Source of the DNA: Streptomyces kanamyceticus
Lineage (GTDB): Bacteria > Actinomycetota > Actinomycetes > Streptomycetales > Streptomycetaceae
DNA: 64,000 nt
Assembly: GCF_008704495.1 (NCBI RefSeq)
Contig: NZ_CP023699.1
Location: 9,114,001-9,178,000 of the forward strand
Direction of reading: 5' to 3'
The notes below the pieces were generated by a model that saw only the letters and a list, made by a program, of their open reading frames with translations, ran no database searches and was not told the origin of the DNA. Numbering within the stretch: the first letter of the stretch is position 1; every line of letters starts with the position of its first letter. Shown in pieces: positions 37,308 through 46,220 of this stretch. The translations under genes were made by a program, and so were the position numbers.

Positions 37308-37729
37308 CCGTGTCACCCGCCGACAACAAGCGCCGTGCCCTGGACATGGTCGCCGCCTGGAACCGAGGCGAACCCGACGGTGTCATCGCCTACTGGGCAC
37401 CCGACGCGGTCCACTACGACGAGGACGGCGGGCCCATGCCCGCCGAACAGATCGCCGACATCATGCGGGGCTCCCTGAACTCCTTCCCCGACCTCCACCT
37501 GGAGGCGAAGAGCATCGTCGCCGAGGACGACCGCGTGATGCTCCGGATCACCGTCACCGCCACCCACGCGGGCGACTTCATGGGCGTACCCGCCACCGGG
37601 AAACCGGTCACCTGGCACTACCTGGAGGAGCTGCGCTTCAACGAGCGGGGCCAGGTCGTCGAGCACTGGGACGTCATGAACTTCTCGCCCCTCTTCCGCG
37701 CGCTGGGGAGCGTCCCCGACGGCCTCTGA
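37304..37729 (+). CDS. SnoaL2/AclR-like hydroxylase component (NTF2 fold)
   Basis: A 141-residue SnoaL-fold protein. The opening NKRRALDMVAAWNRG, PDLHLEAKSI and VEHWDVMNF segments match SnoaL2 and AclR rather than the cyclase SnoaL. In nogalamycin SnoaL2 works with the reductase SnoaW to hydroxylate C-1 of the anthraquinone without a bound cofactor; the C-1 oxygen then carries the amino sugar. The likely reductase partner here is the SDR part of the ABM-SDR fusion or an NmrA-like protein. It overlaps the esterase stop by ATGA. Confidence 0.82.
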   Translation: MTVSPADNKRRALDMVAAWNRGEPDGVIAYWAPDAVHYDEDGGPMPAEQIADIMRGSLNSFPDLHLEAKSIVAEDDRVMLRITVTATHAGDFMGVPATGKPVTWHYLEELRFNERGQVVEHWDVMNFSPLFRALGSVPDGL

Positions 37730-37754
37730 CACGCCCCTGACCGCCCGCGCACGT

Positions 37755-37796
37755 CGGTGCCGGTGCTCCCGCCACCTCCACGGGACACCGGCACCG
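37755..37796. terminator. Bidirectional hairpin between convergent genes
   Basis: CGGTGCCGGTG (37755-37765) pairs with CACCGGCACCG (37786-37796); TCCCG/CGGGA extends the stem after a one-base bulge. Confidence 0.75.
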
Positions 37797-37803
37797 GCCG
37801 TTC

Positions 37804-38937
37804 TCACGCCACGAGTTCCTCCCACCGCGGCACCAGCGAGGCCGGGCTCGGCATGGTCCTCGGCAGCTCGTCCCGTATCCCCTCCGCCGCGGCCCTCAGC
37901 TCCCCGTCCTCAAGCAGCCGACGGCACTCCGTCGCCCCCAGCTCGTCCGGGGCCACCGCGAACCCCGCGCCGCTGCCCACGAGCAGTTCGGTGTTGGCCT
38001 GCTGATAGGCGCCGTCCGGAATCACGCACTGCGGAACACCGAGCGTCAGGGCGGTCAGCAGCGTCCCCGACCCGGCGTGATGGATGATGCCCGCGCAGGT
38101 CTCAAGCAGGGGCGCCAGTGGCACCCACTCCACCGCCCGCACGTTCTCCGGCAGTTCGCCCAGCAGCTCCACGTCACCGCCGCCAAGGGTGAGGACGAAC
38201 TCCGCGTCCACCTGGCCCGCCGCCGCCATCAGCGGCGCCAGCACGGTGATCCCGCCCCACTGCGCGCCGATCGAACCGAGCGTGACCGCGATCCTCGGCC
38301 GCTCGGTCGGCCGCGCGAGCCACTCGGGGAGCACGCCCCCGCCGTTGTACGGGACGTAGCGCATCGCCCACTCGTTCTCGGGACGCTCCCCACCGGGCAG
38401 CAGCGCGGACAGGCGTCGCGGCACCGTGTTGATGCGCACGGTCCCGCGCGGCGTGCCCGTGACGCCGTGGCGCGCGTAATCGTCCTTCATGGCCTCGCGC
38501 AGCAGCCCGGCCAGCCTCGGGTCGCTGTCGGCGGGGCCGAGCGGCAACTCGACACAGGGGATCCCGAGCGCGGCGGCGGCGAGCGCTCCCGCGCCCTGAG
38601 CGGCCGAGTGCACGATCAGATCGGGGCGGTAGGAGCGGGCCGCCGCCAGGACACCGTCGACCTCGACACCCGACACCCGGCCGAACAGCTCGGCGAGGAA
38701 CTCCACACCGGCGTCCCGCACGTGCATCGGATCCTCGGTGCCTTCCGGCACCCAGACCTTCTCGTAGTCCACCCCGGGTGTGACGTCGACGGCGTGCAGC
38801 CCGGCCGCCGTGACGGCGTCCAGCGCCTCGCCCGCGGCGTACCGGACCTCGTGCCCGGCCGCCCGCAGCGCGTGCGCCACCGGGATCGTCGGAAAGATGT
38901 GACTCAGCACGGGAGACGTGACGAACAGTGCGCGCAT
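37804..38937 (-). CDS. Glycosyltransferase GT2, shorter divergent type
   Basis: A 377-residue GT-B glycosyltransferase, some 60 residues shorter than the other five in this cluster. The N-terminus reads MRALFVTSPVLSHIFPTIPV, and the donor site is VPLAPLLETCAGIIHHAGSGT with GVPQCVIPDG. ATG 38937 is chosen over an upstream in-frame start because the conserved N-terminal strand begins there. Short members such as SnogD and UrdGT2-like enzymes often work without a P450-like helper and include C- or multi-bond glycosyltransferases. It may therefore attach a different kind of sugar; this is inference from size and divergence. Confidence 0.88.
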   Translation of the reverse strand: MRALFVTSPVLSHIFPTIPVAHALRAAGHEVRYAAGEALDAVTAAGLHAVDVTPGVDYEKVWVPEGTEDPMHVRDAGVEFLAELFGRVSGVEVDGVLAAARSYRPDLIVHSAAQGAGALAAAALGIPCVELPLGPADSDPRLAGLLREAMKDDYARHGVTGTPRGTVRINTVPRRLSALLPGGERPENEWAMRYVPYNGGGVLPEWLARPTERPRIAVTLGSIGAQWGGITVLAPLMAAAGQVDAEFVLTLGGGDVELLGELPENVRAVEWVPLAPLLETCAGIIHHAGSGTLLTALTLGVPQCVIPDGAYQQANTELLVGSGAGFAVAPDELGATECRRLLEDGELRAAAEGIRDELPRTMPSPASLVPRWEELVA

Positions 38938-39071
38938 GGTTCCCCTGTCGACAAAGTGCGCCACCGGCCTCTGGGCGGCAGGGCGCGGGCTTCGGGCGAG
39001 CGTGGCAGGGCGATCTCGTACGGGAACGGATCATCGGTGGACCTCGGGAGCGGGGGCCCGGCGCGCGGCTC

Positions 39072-39112
39072 CACCGGTTTGCTGGGGGAACTCGTGGACG
39101 CACCCCCATCGT
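39072..39112 (+). promoter_or_regulatory. Possible leaderless promoter of the FkbM gene
   Basis: CACCGG at 39072 and CATCGT at 39107 are 35 bases apart, the same spacing as CAGCGG and TAGCGT before two other cluster genes. The -10-like box ends seven bases before the ATG, leaving no room for a ribosome-binding site. Confidence 0.35.
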
Positions 39113-39119
39113 GGCCCGC

Positions 39120-39929
39120 ATGGTGGACTACTGGAACCTCCCGGCCGAGCTCCCGCTGGACCCGCCGACCGTGCGCTGCACGCTCGCCGACGGGCCCACC
39201 GTCCAGGCCATGAACCAGGCCGAGGCCGAAACCATCTGGACGGAGCTGACCGAAGCACCCGAATACCGGAAGGCGGCGGCCGGGCTCGGCCCGGACGAGG
39301 CGATCGTCGACGTCGGCGCGCACATCGGGCTGGCCGCCCTCAGCTTCGCGCGGCAGTCGGCGGGATCCCGCGTCCTGGCCTTCGAGCCCGCCCCGAAGAC
39401 CTACGGCTGTCTGGCGGCCAACCTCGCCGAACACGTCCCCGGCGGCACCGCGTTCAACCTGGCCCTCGGCGCCGAGCCCGGCACCGCCGCGCTCGTCTTC
39501 CATCCGTACATCCCCTCCGCGTCCTCGTTGTTCGAGGACGCGGAGGACAACGAACGCAACCTCGCGGCCAACCTCGACAACGTCGACGCGGACGATCTGA
39601 CCCGCAAGGTGGTCCGGCAGATGTTCGACGTGCGGCAGGACGTGGAAGTCGAGGTGAGCACGCTCAGCCAGGTCATCCGCGAGCAGGGCGTCGAGCGGAT
39701 CGGGCTCCTCAAGGTCGACGTCGAGCGCGGCGAACTGGACGTGCTCAAGGGCCTGGACGACGCGCACTGGCCGATGGTCCGCCGCGTCCTGCTGGAGGTG
39801 CACGACATCGAAGGCCGCCTCGCGGAGACCGTCGCCCTGCTGGACCGCCACGGACTGCGCTCCGAGGTGTCCCAGTACGGAGTGTTCGCGGGCGGCAGCG
39901 TCCACCTGGTCCTCGCCACCCGAGACTGA
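39120..39929 (+). CDS. FkbM-family methyltransferase
   Basis: A 269-residue SAM-dependent methyltransferase of the FkbM family. The SAM motif is IVDVGAHIGLAAL and the family signature is GLLKVDVERGELDVLKGL near the C-terminus. FkbM-type enzymes methylate hydroxyl groups, including sugar hydroxyls. Nitrosugars such as evernitrose and decilonitrose carry a 4-O-methyl group, and no other plain sugar O-methyltransferase is seen in the window, so this is a candidate for that step. It is followed after 15 bases by an NmrA-like gene and then GT3. GTG 39111 is an alternative start. Confidence 0.82.
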   Translation: MVDYWNLPAELPLDPPTVRCTLADGPTVQAMNQAEAETIWTELTEAPEYRKAAAGLGPDEAIVDVGAHIGLAALSFARQSAGSRVLAFEPAPKTYGCLAANLAEHVPGGTAFNLALGAEPGTAALVFHPYIPSASSLFEDAEDNERNLAANLDNVDADDLTRKVVRQMFDVRQDVEVEVSTLSQVIREQGVERIGLLKVDVERGELDVLKGLDDAHWPMVRRVLLEVHDIEGRLAETVALLDRHGLRSEVSQYGVFAGGSVHLVLATRD

Positions 39930-39944
39930 ACGGACCCCTCCCAC

Positions 39945-40772
39945 ATGACCATTCTGATCACCGGAGCCACCGGAAGCGTCGGCCGGTACGTCGTCGACCT
40001 CCTCGTGACGGCCGGCGCACCGGTCCGCGCGCTGACCCGCACACCCGACGCCGCCGGACTGCCGCCCGGCACCGAGGTGTTCGAGGGCGACCTGCTGCGC
40101 CCGGACAGCCTGGTCCCGGCCCTGGCCGGGGTCGAGCGCCTCTACCTGTTCCCCGAGCCCGCCACCGCCCACGAGGTCGTCGACCGGGCGAAACGGGCGG
40201 GCGTCGCACACATCGTGGTCCTCTCCTCCGACGCCGTCACCGAAGGCAGCGACCCCGACCACCACCGCCCCGTCGAGGAGGCCGTGGAAGCCTCCGGCCT
40301 GGCCTGGACCCACGTACGCCCCGGTGAGTTCGCCGCCAACAAGCTCAGCCTCTGGCACCGCTCCATCCGCGCCGAGGGCGTCGTCCGCAGCGCCTATCCC
40401 ACCGCCGTCGGCGCCCCCGTCCACGAGGCCGACGTCGCCGCCGTGGCCGCCGCGGCGCTTCTGGAGGACGGGCACGCCGGGGCGGTGCACCGCGTGTCGG
40501 GGCCCTCGGCGCTCGCCGTGCGCGACCAGGTCGCCGCCCTGGCGAGGGGCCTCGACCGGGCGCTGCGCCTGGTGGAGGTCGGTCATGACGAGGCCCGTGC
40601 GGACATGCTGCGCGACGGTTTCCCGGAGTCCGTCGCCGACTACATCCTCGCCCACCAGGCGCGCTGGGTGGACCGGCCCGCCCCCGTCCACGACACCGTC
40701 CGGCGGCTCACCGGAAGGCCCGCCCACGATCTGGCCCGGTGGGGCGCCGACCACAGGCAGGACTTCCGGTGA
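39945..40772 (+). CDS. NmrA-like NAD(P)-binding reductase, first of two paralogues
   Basis: A 275-residue atypical SDR with the N-terminal LITGATGSVGRYVVDLL loop and the family motif TWTHVRPGEFAANKL. It is clearly related to the protein at 50934-51818 (shared ALTR-PDAAGLP, LLSSD/A and HVRPGEFA motifs). Homologues occur in anthracycline clusters, where reductases are needed for the C-7 ketone (SnoaF/AknU step) and for the flavin-free hydroxylation couple (SnoaW step). Which of these it does is not visible from sequence. It sits between the FkbM gene and GT3. Confidence 0.75.
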   Translation: MTILITGATGSVGRYVVDLLVTAGAPVRALTRTPDAAGLPPGTEVFEGDLLRPDSLVPALAGVERLYLFPEPATAHEVVDRAKRAGVAHIVVLSSDAVTEGSDPDHHRPVEEAVEASGLAWTHVRPGEFAANKLSLWHRSIRAEGVVRSAYPTAVGAPVHEADVAAVAAAALLEDGHAGAVHRVSGPSALAVRDQVAALARGLDRALRLVEVGHDEARADMLRDGFPESVADYILAHQARWVDRPAPVHDTVRRLTGRPAHDLARWGADHRQDFR

Positions 40773-40800
40773 CCGCCCGCGCCGGTGAGGGGGCCCGCTG

Positions 40801-42123
40801 ATGCGCGTGCTGTTCACCACCCTCGCGGCAGCGACCCACCTGCACGCCCAGGTCCCGCTGGCCTGGGCGCTGCGGGCCGCGGGTCACGAGGTGCGCGTGG
40901 CCAGCCAGCCCGACCTGGTGGACGACATCGTCCGCACCGGCCTCACCGCCGTACCGGTCGGGCGCGCCCTCGACCCCCAGCAGTGGGCGGACGTCTCCCC
41001 GCTGAGCGAGGCGGACCTGAACCGCGAGGAGAACATCTGGAACGCGCAGGGCGGCATCGCCTGGGACCTGTTCGACCTGTGCGAACTGCGCCCCGAGCAC
41101 CTGACGTACAGCTACATGCACTGCGTGCTCGAAGCCTGGATCTCCCACAACTTCCGGCAGACCTCCTCACCGGAGACCGTCGACGACCTGGTCGCCTTCG
41201 CCCGGCAGTGGCGGCCCGACCTGGTGATCTGGGACCCGACGACCTTCGCCGGAGCGGTCGCGGCGATGGCGACGGGCGCGGCGCACGCCCGGTTGATGTT
41301 CGGCTTCGACGTGCTCGGCCGGATGCGCGGGAGCTACCTCGACGCGCTGCGCGAGCGGCCGCCCGAACACCGCGAGGACCCCTTCGAGGAGTGGCTGGGA
41401 CCGCTGCTCGAACGGTACGGCAGCGCGTTCTCCGAGGAAGCGGTGGTCGGCCGGTGGACGATCGATCCGGTGCCGTCCTCGCTGCGCCTGGAGGTCGACC
41501 ACCCGTACCTGCCCGTCCGGTACGTCCCGTACAACGGCCACTCCACCATCCCCGGCTGGCTGCGCACCCCGGCGCGCGGGCGCCGGGTCTGCCTCACCCT
41601 GGGCCGTTCGTTCCGTGAGCTCCTCGGCGGCGACCGGGCGTCGGTCGCCGAACTCCTGGACGCGGTCGCGGAGTTGGACATCGAGGTCGTCGCGACCCTC
41701 AACGCCGCCCAGCTCGCCGAACTGCCCCGGCTGCCGGACAACGTACGGGCCGTGGACTTCGTCCCGCTGGACGCGCTGCTGCCGAGCTGCTCGGCGATCA
41801 TCCACCACAGCGGCTCGGGCACGACCCAGACGGCGCTGGCCCACGGTGTTCCCCAGGTAGTCGTCCCCGCGCTGTTGTTCGACAACCTCCTCAAGGCCCG
41901 GCGGATCGAGGAGGCGGGGGCGGGGCTGCACGTCCGCGAAGGGCAGGCCCCGACCGCCACGACCCTGCGGGACATGCTCGTACGGGTCCTGGAGGAACCG
42001 TCGTTCACCCGCCGCGCCCAGGAGCTGCGCAGGGAGATGCTGGGAACGCCCTCGCCCCGTGAGCTCGTGCCCGTCCTCGAACGCCTGACCGAGGACCACC
42101 GCGGTGGGACGTTCGCGCGCTGA
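40801..42123 (+). CDS. Glycosyltransferase GT3 (activator-dependent anthracycline type)
   Basis: A 440-residue GT-B glycosyltransferase. It opens MRVLFTTLAAATHLHAQVPL, nearly identical to GT1 over this stretch, and carries FVPLDALLPSCSAIIHHSGSGT and HGVPQVVVPAL in the donor site. A DVVYVPYNG-like segment (VRYVPYNGHST) is shared by the paralogues. The acceptor-facing middle region (about 60-130) differs most between them, consistent with different acceptors. It ends the plus-strand unit FkbM, NmrA, GT3 before a terminator. Confidence 0.9.
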   Translation: MRVLFTTLAAATHLHAQVPLAWALRAAGHEVRVASQPDLVDDIVRTGLTAVPVGRALDPQQWADVSPLSEADLNREENIWNAQGGIAWDLFDLCELRPEHLTYSYMHCVLEAWISHNFRQTSSPETVDDLVAFARQWRPDLVIWDPTTFAGAVAAMATGAAHARLMFGFDVLGRMRGSYLDALRERPPEHREDPFEEWLGPLLERYGSAFSEEAVVGRWTIDPVPSSLRLEVDHPYLPVRYVPYNGHSTIPGWLRTPARGRRVCLTLGRSFRELLGGDRASVAELLDAVAELDIEVVATLNAAQLAELPRLPDNVRAVDFVPLDALLPSCSAIIHHSGSGTTQTALAHGVPQVVVPALLFDNLLKARRIEEAGAGLHVREGQAPTATTLRDMLVRVLEEPSFTRRAQELRREMLGTPSPRELVPVLERLTEDHRGGTFAR

Positions 42124-42141
42124 CCGTGCCGGTGCGAGGGA

Positions 42142-42182
42142 CCCGGTCCGCGGCGGGCGACACCACGCCGCCGCGGACCGGG
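42142..42182. terminator. Bidirectional hairpin between GT3 and GT4
   Basis: A 15-bp perfect inverted repeat (42142-42156 with 42168-42182) in the 63-base gap between convergent glycosyltransferase genes. Confidence 0.88.
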
Positions 42183-42186
42183 CGGC

Positions 42187-43473
42187 TCAGGACGCCACCG
42201 CGACCGGGCGGCCGTGGTGGCGCCCGGTGAGCCTTTCCAGCACCTCCACCACCTCGTTGGGGCTCGGGGCGGAACGGACCTCTTCCTTCAGGAGACCCGC
42301 TCGCCGGGCGAACCCCGGCTCGTCGAGGAGCCGCAGCAGGCCGCCGCGTATGCTCCGCGCCGAGACGCCACCGGGCGGCAGATGGAGGCCCGCGCCGATC
42401 TCCTGGAGCCGCCGCGAGCGGTAGACCGAGTCCCATATGCGGCCCAGCGAGATCTGCGGCACCCCGGCGACCGTGGCCGTGGCCCAGGTGCCCGCGCCGC
42501 CGTGGTGGACGACCGCCGAGCAGGTCGGCAGCAGGACATCCAAGGGCACGTGGTCGACGATCCGGATGTTCTCCGCCGTGTCGGGGAACTGCTCCCGCTC
42601 GCCGGGCGTCAGCGTCGCCACCACCTCGACGTCCAGACCCCGCACCGCTTCGAAGACGTCCTCGACCAGGGCGGTGTGGGGAGAGCCGGCACCGCGGGCC
42701 GTCATCCCCGACGTCACACAGATCCTGGTCCTGTCCGGTTCCGCACGCAGCCAGTGCGGCACGACGGTCGGGACCTGACCGTTGTACGGGACGTACCGCA
42801 TCGGCACCAGCGGCTGCGCGAGCGAGAGCCGTACGCTCGGCGGCATCTGGTCGATCGACCACTGGCCGGTGACGATCTCCTCGTCGAACGCGCAGCCGTG
42901 CCGGGCCAGGGTCCAGGCCAGCCACTCGCCCAGGGTGTCGTCGTACTGACCGAACCCCCGCGCCGCCGACTGTTCGAGGAACAGTCGCCGCGTGCTGCCG
43001 AAGAGGTCGGGGAACGACAGCAGTCGGGCATGGGCGGCCCCGCTGGCCCGGGCGGCGACGGCCCCCGCGAAGGTGAAGGGCTCCCAGATGACCAGGTCAG
43101 GACGCCAGCTGCGGGCGAAGTCCACCAGCTCGTCGACCATCGAGTCGTTGTTGATCCAGGAGTAGAACAGCGAGGCCATGATCGTGTCGTGGCCCTTGAG
43201 GAAGGAGAACGGCAGTTGCTCGTGCCGCTTCTCCAGGTAGTCGGGCTCGCCGTGGAACGCCATGAGCTCGGCGCCCACCGCGCCGAACACGGTGTGCAGG
43301 GCCGGGTCGTCGCCGACCGGCACGGCGGTGAGGCCCGCGCCGACGATCGTGTCGGTCAGCGCGGGCTGGCTCGCCACCCGCACGTCGTGACCGGCGGTGC
43401 GCAGCGCCCAGGCCAGCGGCACCGAACCGCTGAAGTGGCTCTCCTCCGCGAACGACGTCATCAGTACCCGCAT
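42187..43473 (-). CDS. Glycosyltransferase GT4, paired with P450-like helper
   Basis: A 428-residue GT-B glycosyltransferase with N-terminal MRVLMTSFAEESHFSGSVPL and donor motif VPLDVLLPTCSAVVHHGGAGT. It lies 10 bases after the P450-like helper gene. This order (helper then glycosyltransferase) is that of AknT-AknS, DnrQ-DnrS and EryCII-EryCIII, in which the helper activates the transferase. By that analogy GT4 probably adds the amino sugar or first sugar to the aglycone. The assignment of the sugar is inference. Confidence 0.9.
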   Translation of the reverse strand: MRVLMTSFAEESHFSGSVPLAWALRTAGHDVRVASQPALTDTIVGAGLTAVPVGDDPALHTVFGAVGAELMAFHGEPDYLEKRHEQLPFSFLKGHDTIMASLFYSWINNDSMVDELVDFARSWRPDLVIWEPFTFAGAVAARASGAAHARLLSFPDLFGSTRRLFLEQSAARGFGQYDDTLGEWLAWTLARHGCAFDEEIVTGQWSIDQMPPSVRLSLAQPLVPMRYVPYNGQVPTVVPHWLRAEPDRTRICVTSGMTARGAGSPHTALVEDVFEAVRGLDVEVVATLTPGEREQFPDTAENIRIVDHVPLDVLLPTCSAVVHHGGAGTWATATVAGVPQISLGRIWDSVYRSRRLQEIGAGLHLPPGGVSARSIRGGLLRLLDEPGFARRAGLLKEEVRSAPSPNEVVEVLERLTGRHHGRPVAVAS

Positions 43474-43483
43474 CGTCAGCTCC

Positions 43484-44716
43484 TCAGCCCGCCGTGCCGG
43501 TCACGGGCATCCGGAGCACTCCGCCGGTCACGGGGGCGCGCAGTCGGCGCAGTTCGGGGGCGGCCCTGCGCAGGGCGGGGAGCCGGGCGGCGAGCGTGGC
43601 CACACCGGCCGTCGCCACCGCTGTGGCGAAGGGTTCGAGCGTGCCGGTGTACAGGTCGTCGACGAAGGTCAGCGGCGCCGCGGCTGCTTCCCGGCCGAGG
43701 TCGAAGCGGTCCGGTTCGGTGAAGGCTTCCGGGTCACGGTTGGCCGCCTCCACCAGGACGGTCACCGTGCGGCCCGCCGTGATCGTCGTGCCCTTCACCT
43801 TCACGTCCTCGTGGGCGAAGAGCTGTTGCAGCCGTACCGGAGGCGCGTACCGCACCGTCTCCCGCACGGCGGCCGGGGCGAGGGCCGCGTCGTCGCGGAC
43901 GCTCGCCCAGGCCTCGGGGTGGTCGAGGAGCGCCGACACCGTCCTGGCCGTGAGGTTGGCGGCCAGCTGCACTCCGGCGACGGCCAGCAGCAGCCGGGAG
44001 GCGCGTTCGTCGTCCGCGCCCCGGTCCGAGGCCGGGGCACCGAGCAGCTCCCCGATCTCCCGTGCGGCGGTGATGAGTTCCCGCGCCGTCACCAGACGCG
44101 GCGGGCAGAGCGTGGCGTCCAGCGCGGGCGCCACGTCGACGCAGAGCCCGGCGAACCGCTCGCGGTCCGCCACCGCCACCCCCAGCAGGTCGGCCAGCGC
44201 GTGCGCCGCGAGGGGGTGCGCGAAGTCGGTCATGAGGTCGAAGTCCGTGTCCAGCAGGTCGAGTTGGCCCTCCGAGCGCTTCGCCAGTTCCGCCGCGAAG
44301 GCCGGTCGTCCGGTGCCAACGGCTGCCACGGCCTGGCCGCGCAGCCGCCGGTACGACGCCCGGTCAAGGGCGAGGGAGACGTCGCCCAGGGGGAGGACGT
44401 CGTGGAGCGCCGGTATCTGCCAGGCCATCGCCTCCTCGTCACCGGCGCCGGGTTCCGGACGCGGGTAGTGCACCCCGAGCCGCGGATCGCTCAGCAGCGC
44501 CGACGCGGTGTCGTACCGCGCCGTCACCCAGGTCTCGGCCGTGCTCCACATCAGCGCGCCGTGTTCGCGCGCCTGGCGGCCGAGTGCGTGCGGTTCGTCG
44601 CTCTCGGCCCGCAGCAGCAGGGCGTACGGGTCGTTCTTGATGCCGTAGATCCACTGCATGCCGCGGAGCGTCATCAGTTCGGGACCCAGATCGCTGTCGG
44701 TCTTGGTGGAAATCAT
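43484..44716 (-). CDS. P450-like glycosyltransferase activator lacking the heme cysteine
   Basis: A 410-residue cytochrome-P450-fold protein. The ExxR motif survives (RETVRYAPPV), but where P450s have FGxGxHxCxG this protein has TLEPFATAVATAGVATLA with no cysteine ligand, and the I-helix AGxxT motif is replaced by AGVQLAANL. This is the pattern of EryCII, DesVIII, DnrQ and AknT, which do not bind heme but hold and activate a partner glycosyltransferase. It is followed after 10 bases by GT4 and preceded by the 2,3-dehydratase gene. Confidence 0.9.
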   Translation of the reverse strand: MISTKTDSDLGPELMTLRGMQWIYGIKNDPYALLLRAESDEPHALGRQAREHGALMWSTAETWVTARYDTASALLSDPRLGVHYPRPEPGAGDEEAMAWQIPALHDVLPLGDVSLALDRASYRRLRGQAVAAVGTGRPAFAAELAKRSEGQLDLLDTDFDLMTDFAHPLAAHALADLLGVAVADRERFAGLCVDVAPALDATLCPPRLVTARELITAAREIGELLGAPASDRGADDERASRLLLAVAGVQLAANLTARTVSALLDHPEAWASVRDDAALAPAAVRETVRYAPPVRLQQLFAHEDVKVKGTTITAGRTVTVLVEAANRDPEAFTEPDRFDLGREAAAAPLTFVDDLYTGTLEPFATAVATAGVATLAARLPALRRAAPELRRLRAPVTGGVLRMPVTGTAG

Positions 44717-44741
44717 GGGACCGAAATTAGGCCGGGTCCCT

Positions 44742-46220
44742 CTAGCTTCCCTCGACTCCCGCTGTGCTCCGCCTCGTCGCCCCGTACGAGCCGACGAGGC
44801 TGTGCAGGCACGTCACCAGACTGCGCGCCTGGACGTTCACGTAGTGGCTGTGCGGCAGGAGTTCCATCAGCTGGTGGACCGCGATCCAGCGGTAGTCGGG
44901 ATGGTCGATCCCTGCCGGATCCGTCTCCACGATCATGTACCGGCTCAGGGCGTGGTAGAAGCGGCCGCCTTCCTCCGACAGGACCGTGTCGTAGCGGATG
45001 TCGGAAGGATCCGCTCTCAGCACGGCGTCGAGGAACGGCGGGCGGGCCGCCGCGGGCAGCGCCTCCAGGGTGTCGGGGACGCACTGCACGGTCGGGGCCA
45101 GTTCGGCCACGTCCAGATACCCGGGCTCCACACACGCGTGGAGCAGTGCGTGCAGAACGCCGTCGATCACACCCACCAGGAGGGCGATCACCCCTTGGCC
45201 CTCGGGCCTGACCATCGGCTGGGTCCAGTGGGCGACCTCCCGGCCCCCGGCCGCGACGTCCACCCCGATGACGGAGAAGAACCGTCCGCTCTCGTGCGTG
45301 ATCGACGCGGGCGTGCGCCGCCAGCCGTCGAGCCCGTCGAGCGGGATGCGTTCGGTGTGGATGTCGGTGCGGGTGCGGGTGTCGGTGATCCAGTTGAGGA
45401 GCTCGCCCAGCGAGTGGCGGGTGCCCGACGTGGGCGCGCAGGAGCGGACCAGCGCGCCGTGGAAGCCCGATCCGTCGCCGCGCAGCACGGTGTCCAGGCC
45501 GGGTGTGGCGAGCGGCAGGCAGGACAGCACCGAGCGCAGGTCCATGTTGACCCGGTCCTCCTCGGCGAGCATCGCGTACAGCTCACCGAGCGTCAGCCAG
45601 CGGAAGCCGTCGAGGAGTTCGACGTCCTCGACGGTCTCCACCACCATGTTGCGATTGCGCTTCCGGTAGAACCAGGCGCCCTGCTCGGACTGGCGCACGT
45701 CGGCGATCACCCGGTGCCGCCGGTGCTCGCGGAAGTACTCCAGATACGGCACGGCACGGCCCTGGTGGACCCGGGTGTAGTTGGAGCGGGTGGCCTGCAC
45801 GGTGGGGGAGAGCTGGAGGCCGTTGCGGTTGCCCGGCTCCACCTTGGCCTGGACGAGCGCGCGCAGCACACCGCCGGTCTCCTTGACGAGCAGGCCGAGC
45901 ACGCCGACTTCGGGCTGGTTGATGATGGGCTGGGTCCAGCGGGGGACAGGGCCGTCCGGAGCCAGGGCGGACAGGCCCTCGATGGTGAAGAACTTGCCGC
46001 TGTGGTGGTGGATGTTCCCGGTGCGCCGGTCGCGGGACCAGCCTTCGAGCGCGTCCAGGTCGACCGGGGTCACCGTGGTGTAGGCGTACCGGCCGAACTC
46101 CGTGAACCACCGCTGGATGTCGTCCACCCGGTCACGCATGCCGCCGCCGTCCGAGGGGCCGTGGGCCATCGACTCGGCGAGCCGCAGCGGCGTGTCGGAT
46201 CTGTGGTGGGCGGCCCTCAC
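44742..46220 (-). CDS. NDP-hexose 2,3-dehydratase
   Basis: A 492-residue protein made of two homologous halves, each with HxSG(K/R)FF (HHHSGKFFTIEG and THESGRFFSVIG), a WTQPI/M motif and a C-terminal YVNxxxRS-type end. It removes the C-2 hydroxyl of NDP-4-keto-6-deoxyglucose to give the 3,4-diketo sugar, the first committed step to 2,6-dideoxysugars (DnmT, TylX3, SnogH role). The start is GTG 46220, which overlaps the TGA of the epimerase gene (GTGA), so the two are translationally coupled. The P450-like helper follows after 25 bases. Confidence 0.93.
   Translation of the reverse strand: MRAAHHRSDTPLRLAESMAHGPSDGGGMRDRVDDIQRWFTEFGRYAYTTVTPVDLDALEGWSRDRRTGNIHHHSGKFFTIEGLSALAPDGPVPRWTQPIINQPEVGVLGLLVKETGGVLRALVQAKVEPGNRNGLQLSPTVQATRSNYTRVHQGRAVPYLEYFREHRRHRVIADVRQSEQGAWFYRKRNRNMVVETVEDVELLDGFRWLTLGELYAMLAEEDRVNMDLRSVLSCLPLATPGLDTVLRGDGSGFHGALVRSCAPTSGTRHSLGELLNWITDTRTRTDIHTERIPLDGLDGWRRTPASITHESGRFFSVIGVDVAAGGREVAHWTQPMVRPEGQGVIALLVGVIDGVLHALLHACVEPGYLDVAELAPTVQCVPDTLEALPAAARPPFLDAVLRADPSDIRYDTVLSEEGGRFYHALSRYMIVETDPAGIDHPDYRWIAVHQLMELLPHSHYVNVQARSLVTCLHSLVGSYGATRRSTAGVEGS

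Noticed and set aside
43484..44716. Functional cytochrome P450
   Set aside because: No cysteine heme ligand and no I-helix AGxxT; its place next to GT4 fits a transferase activator.
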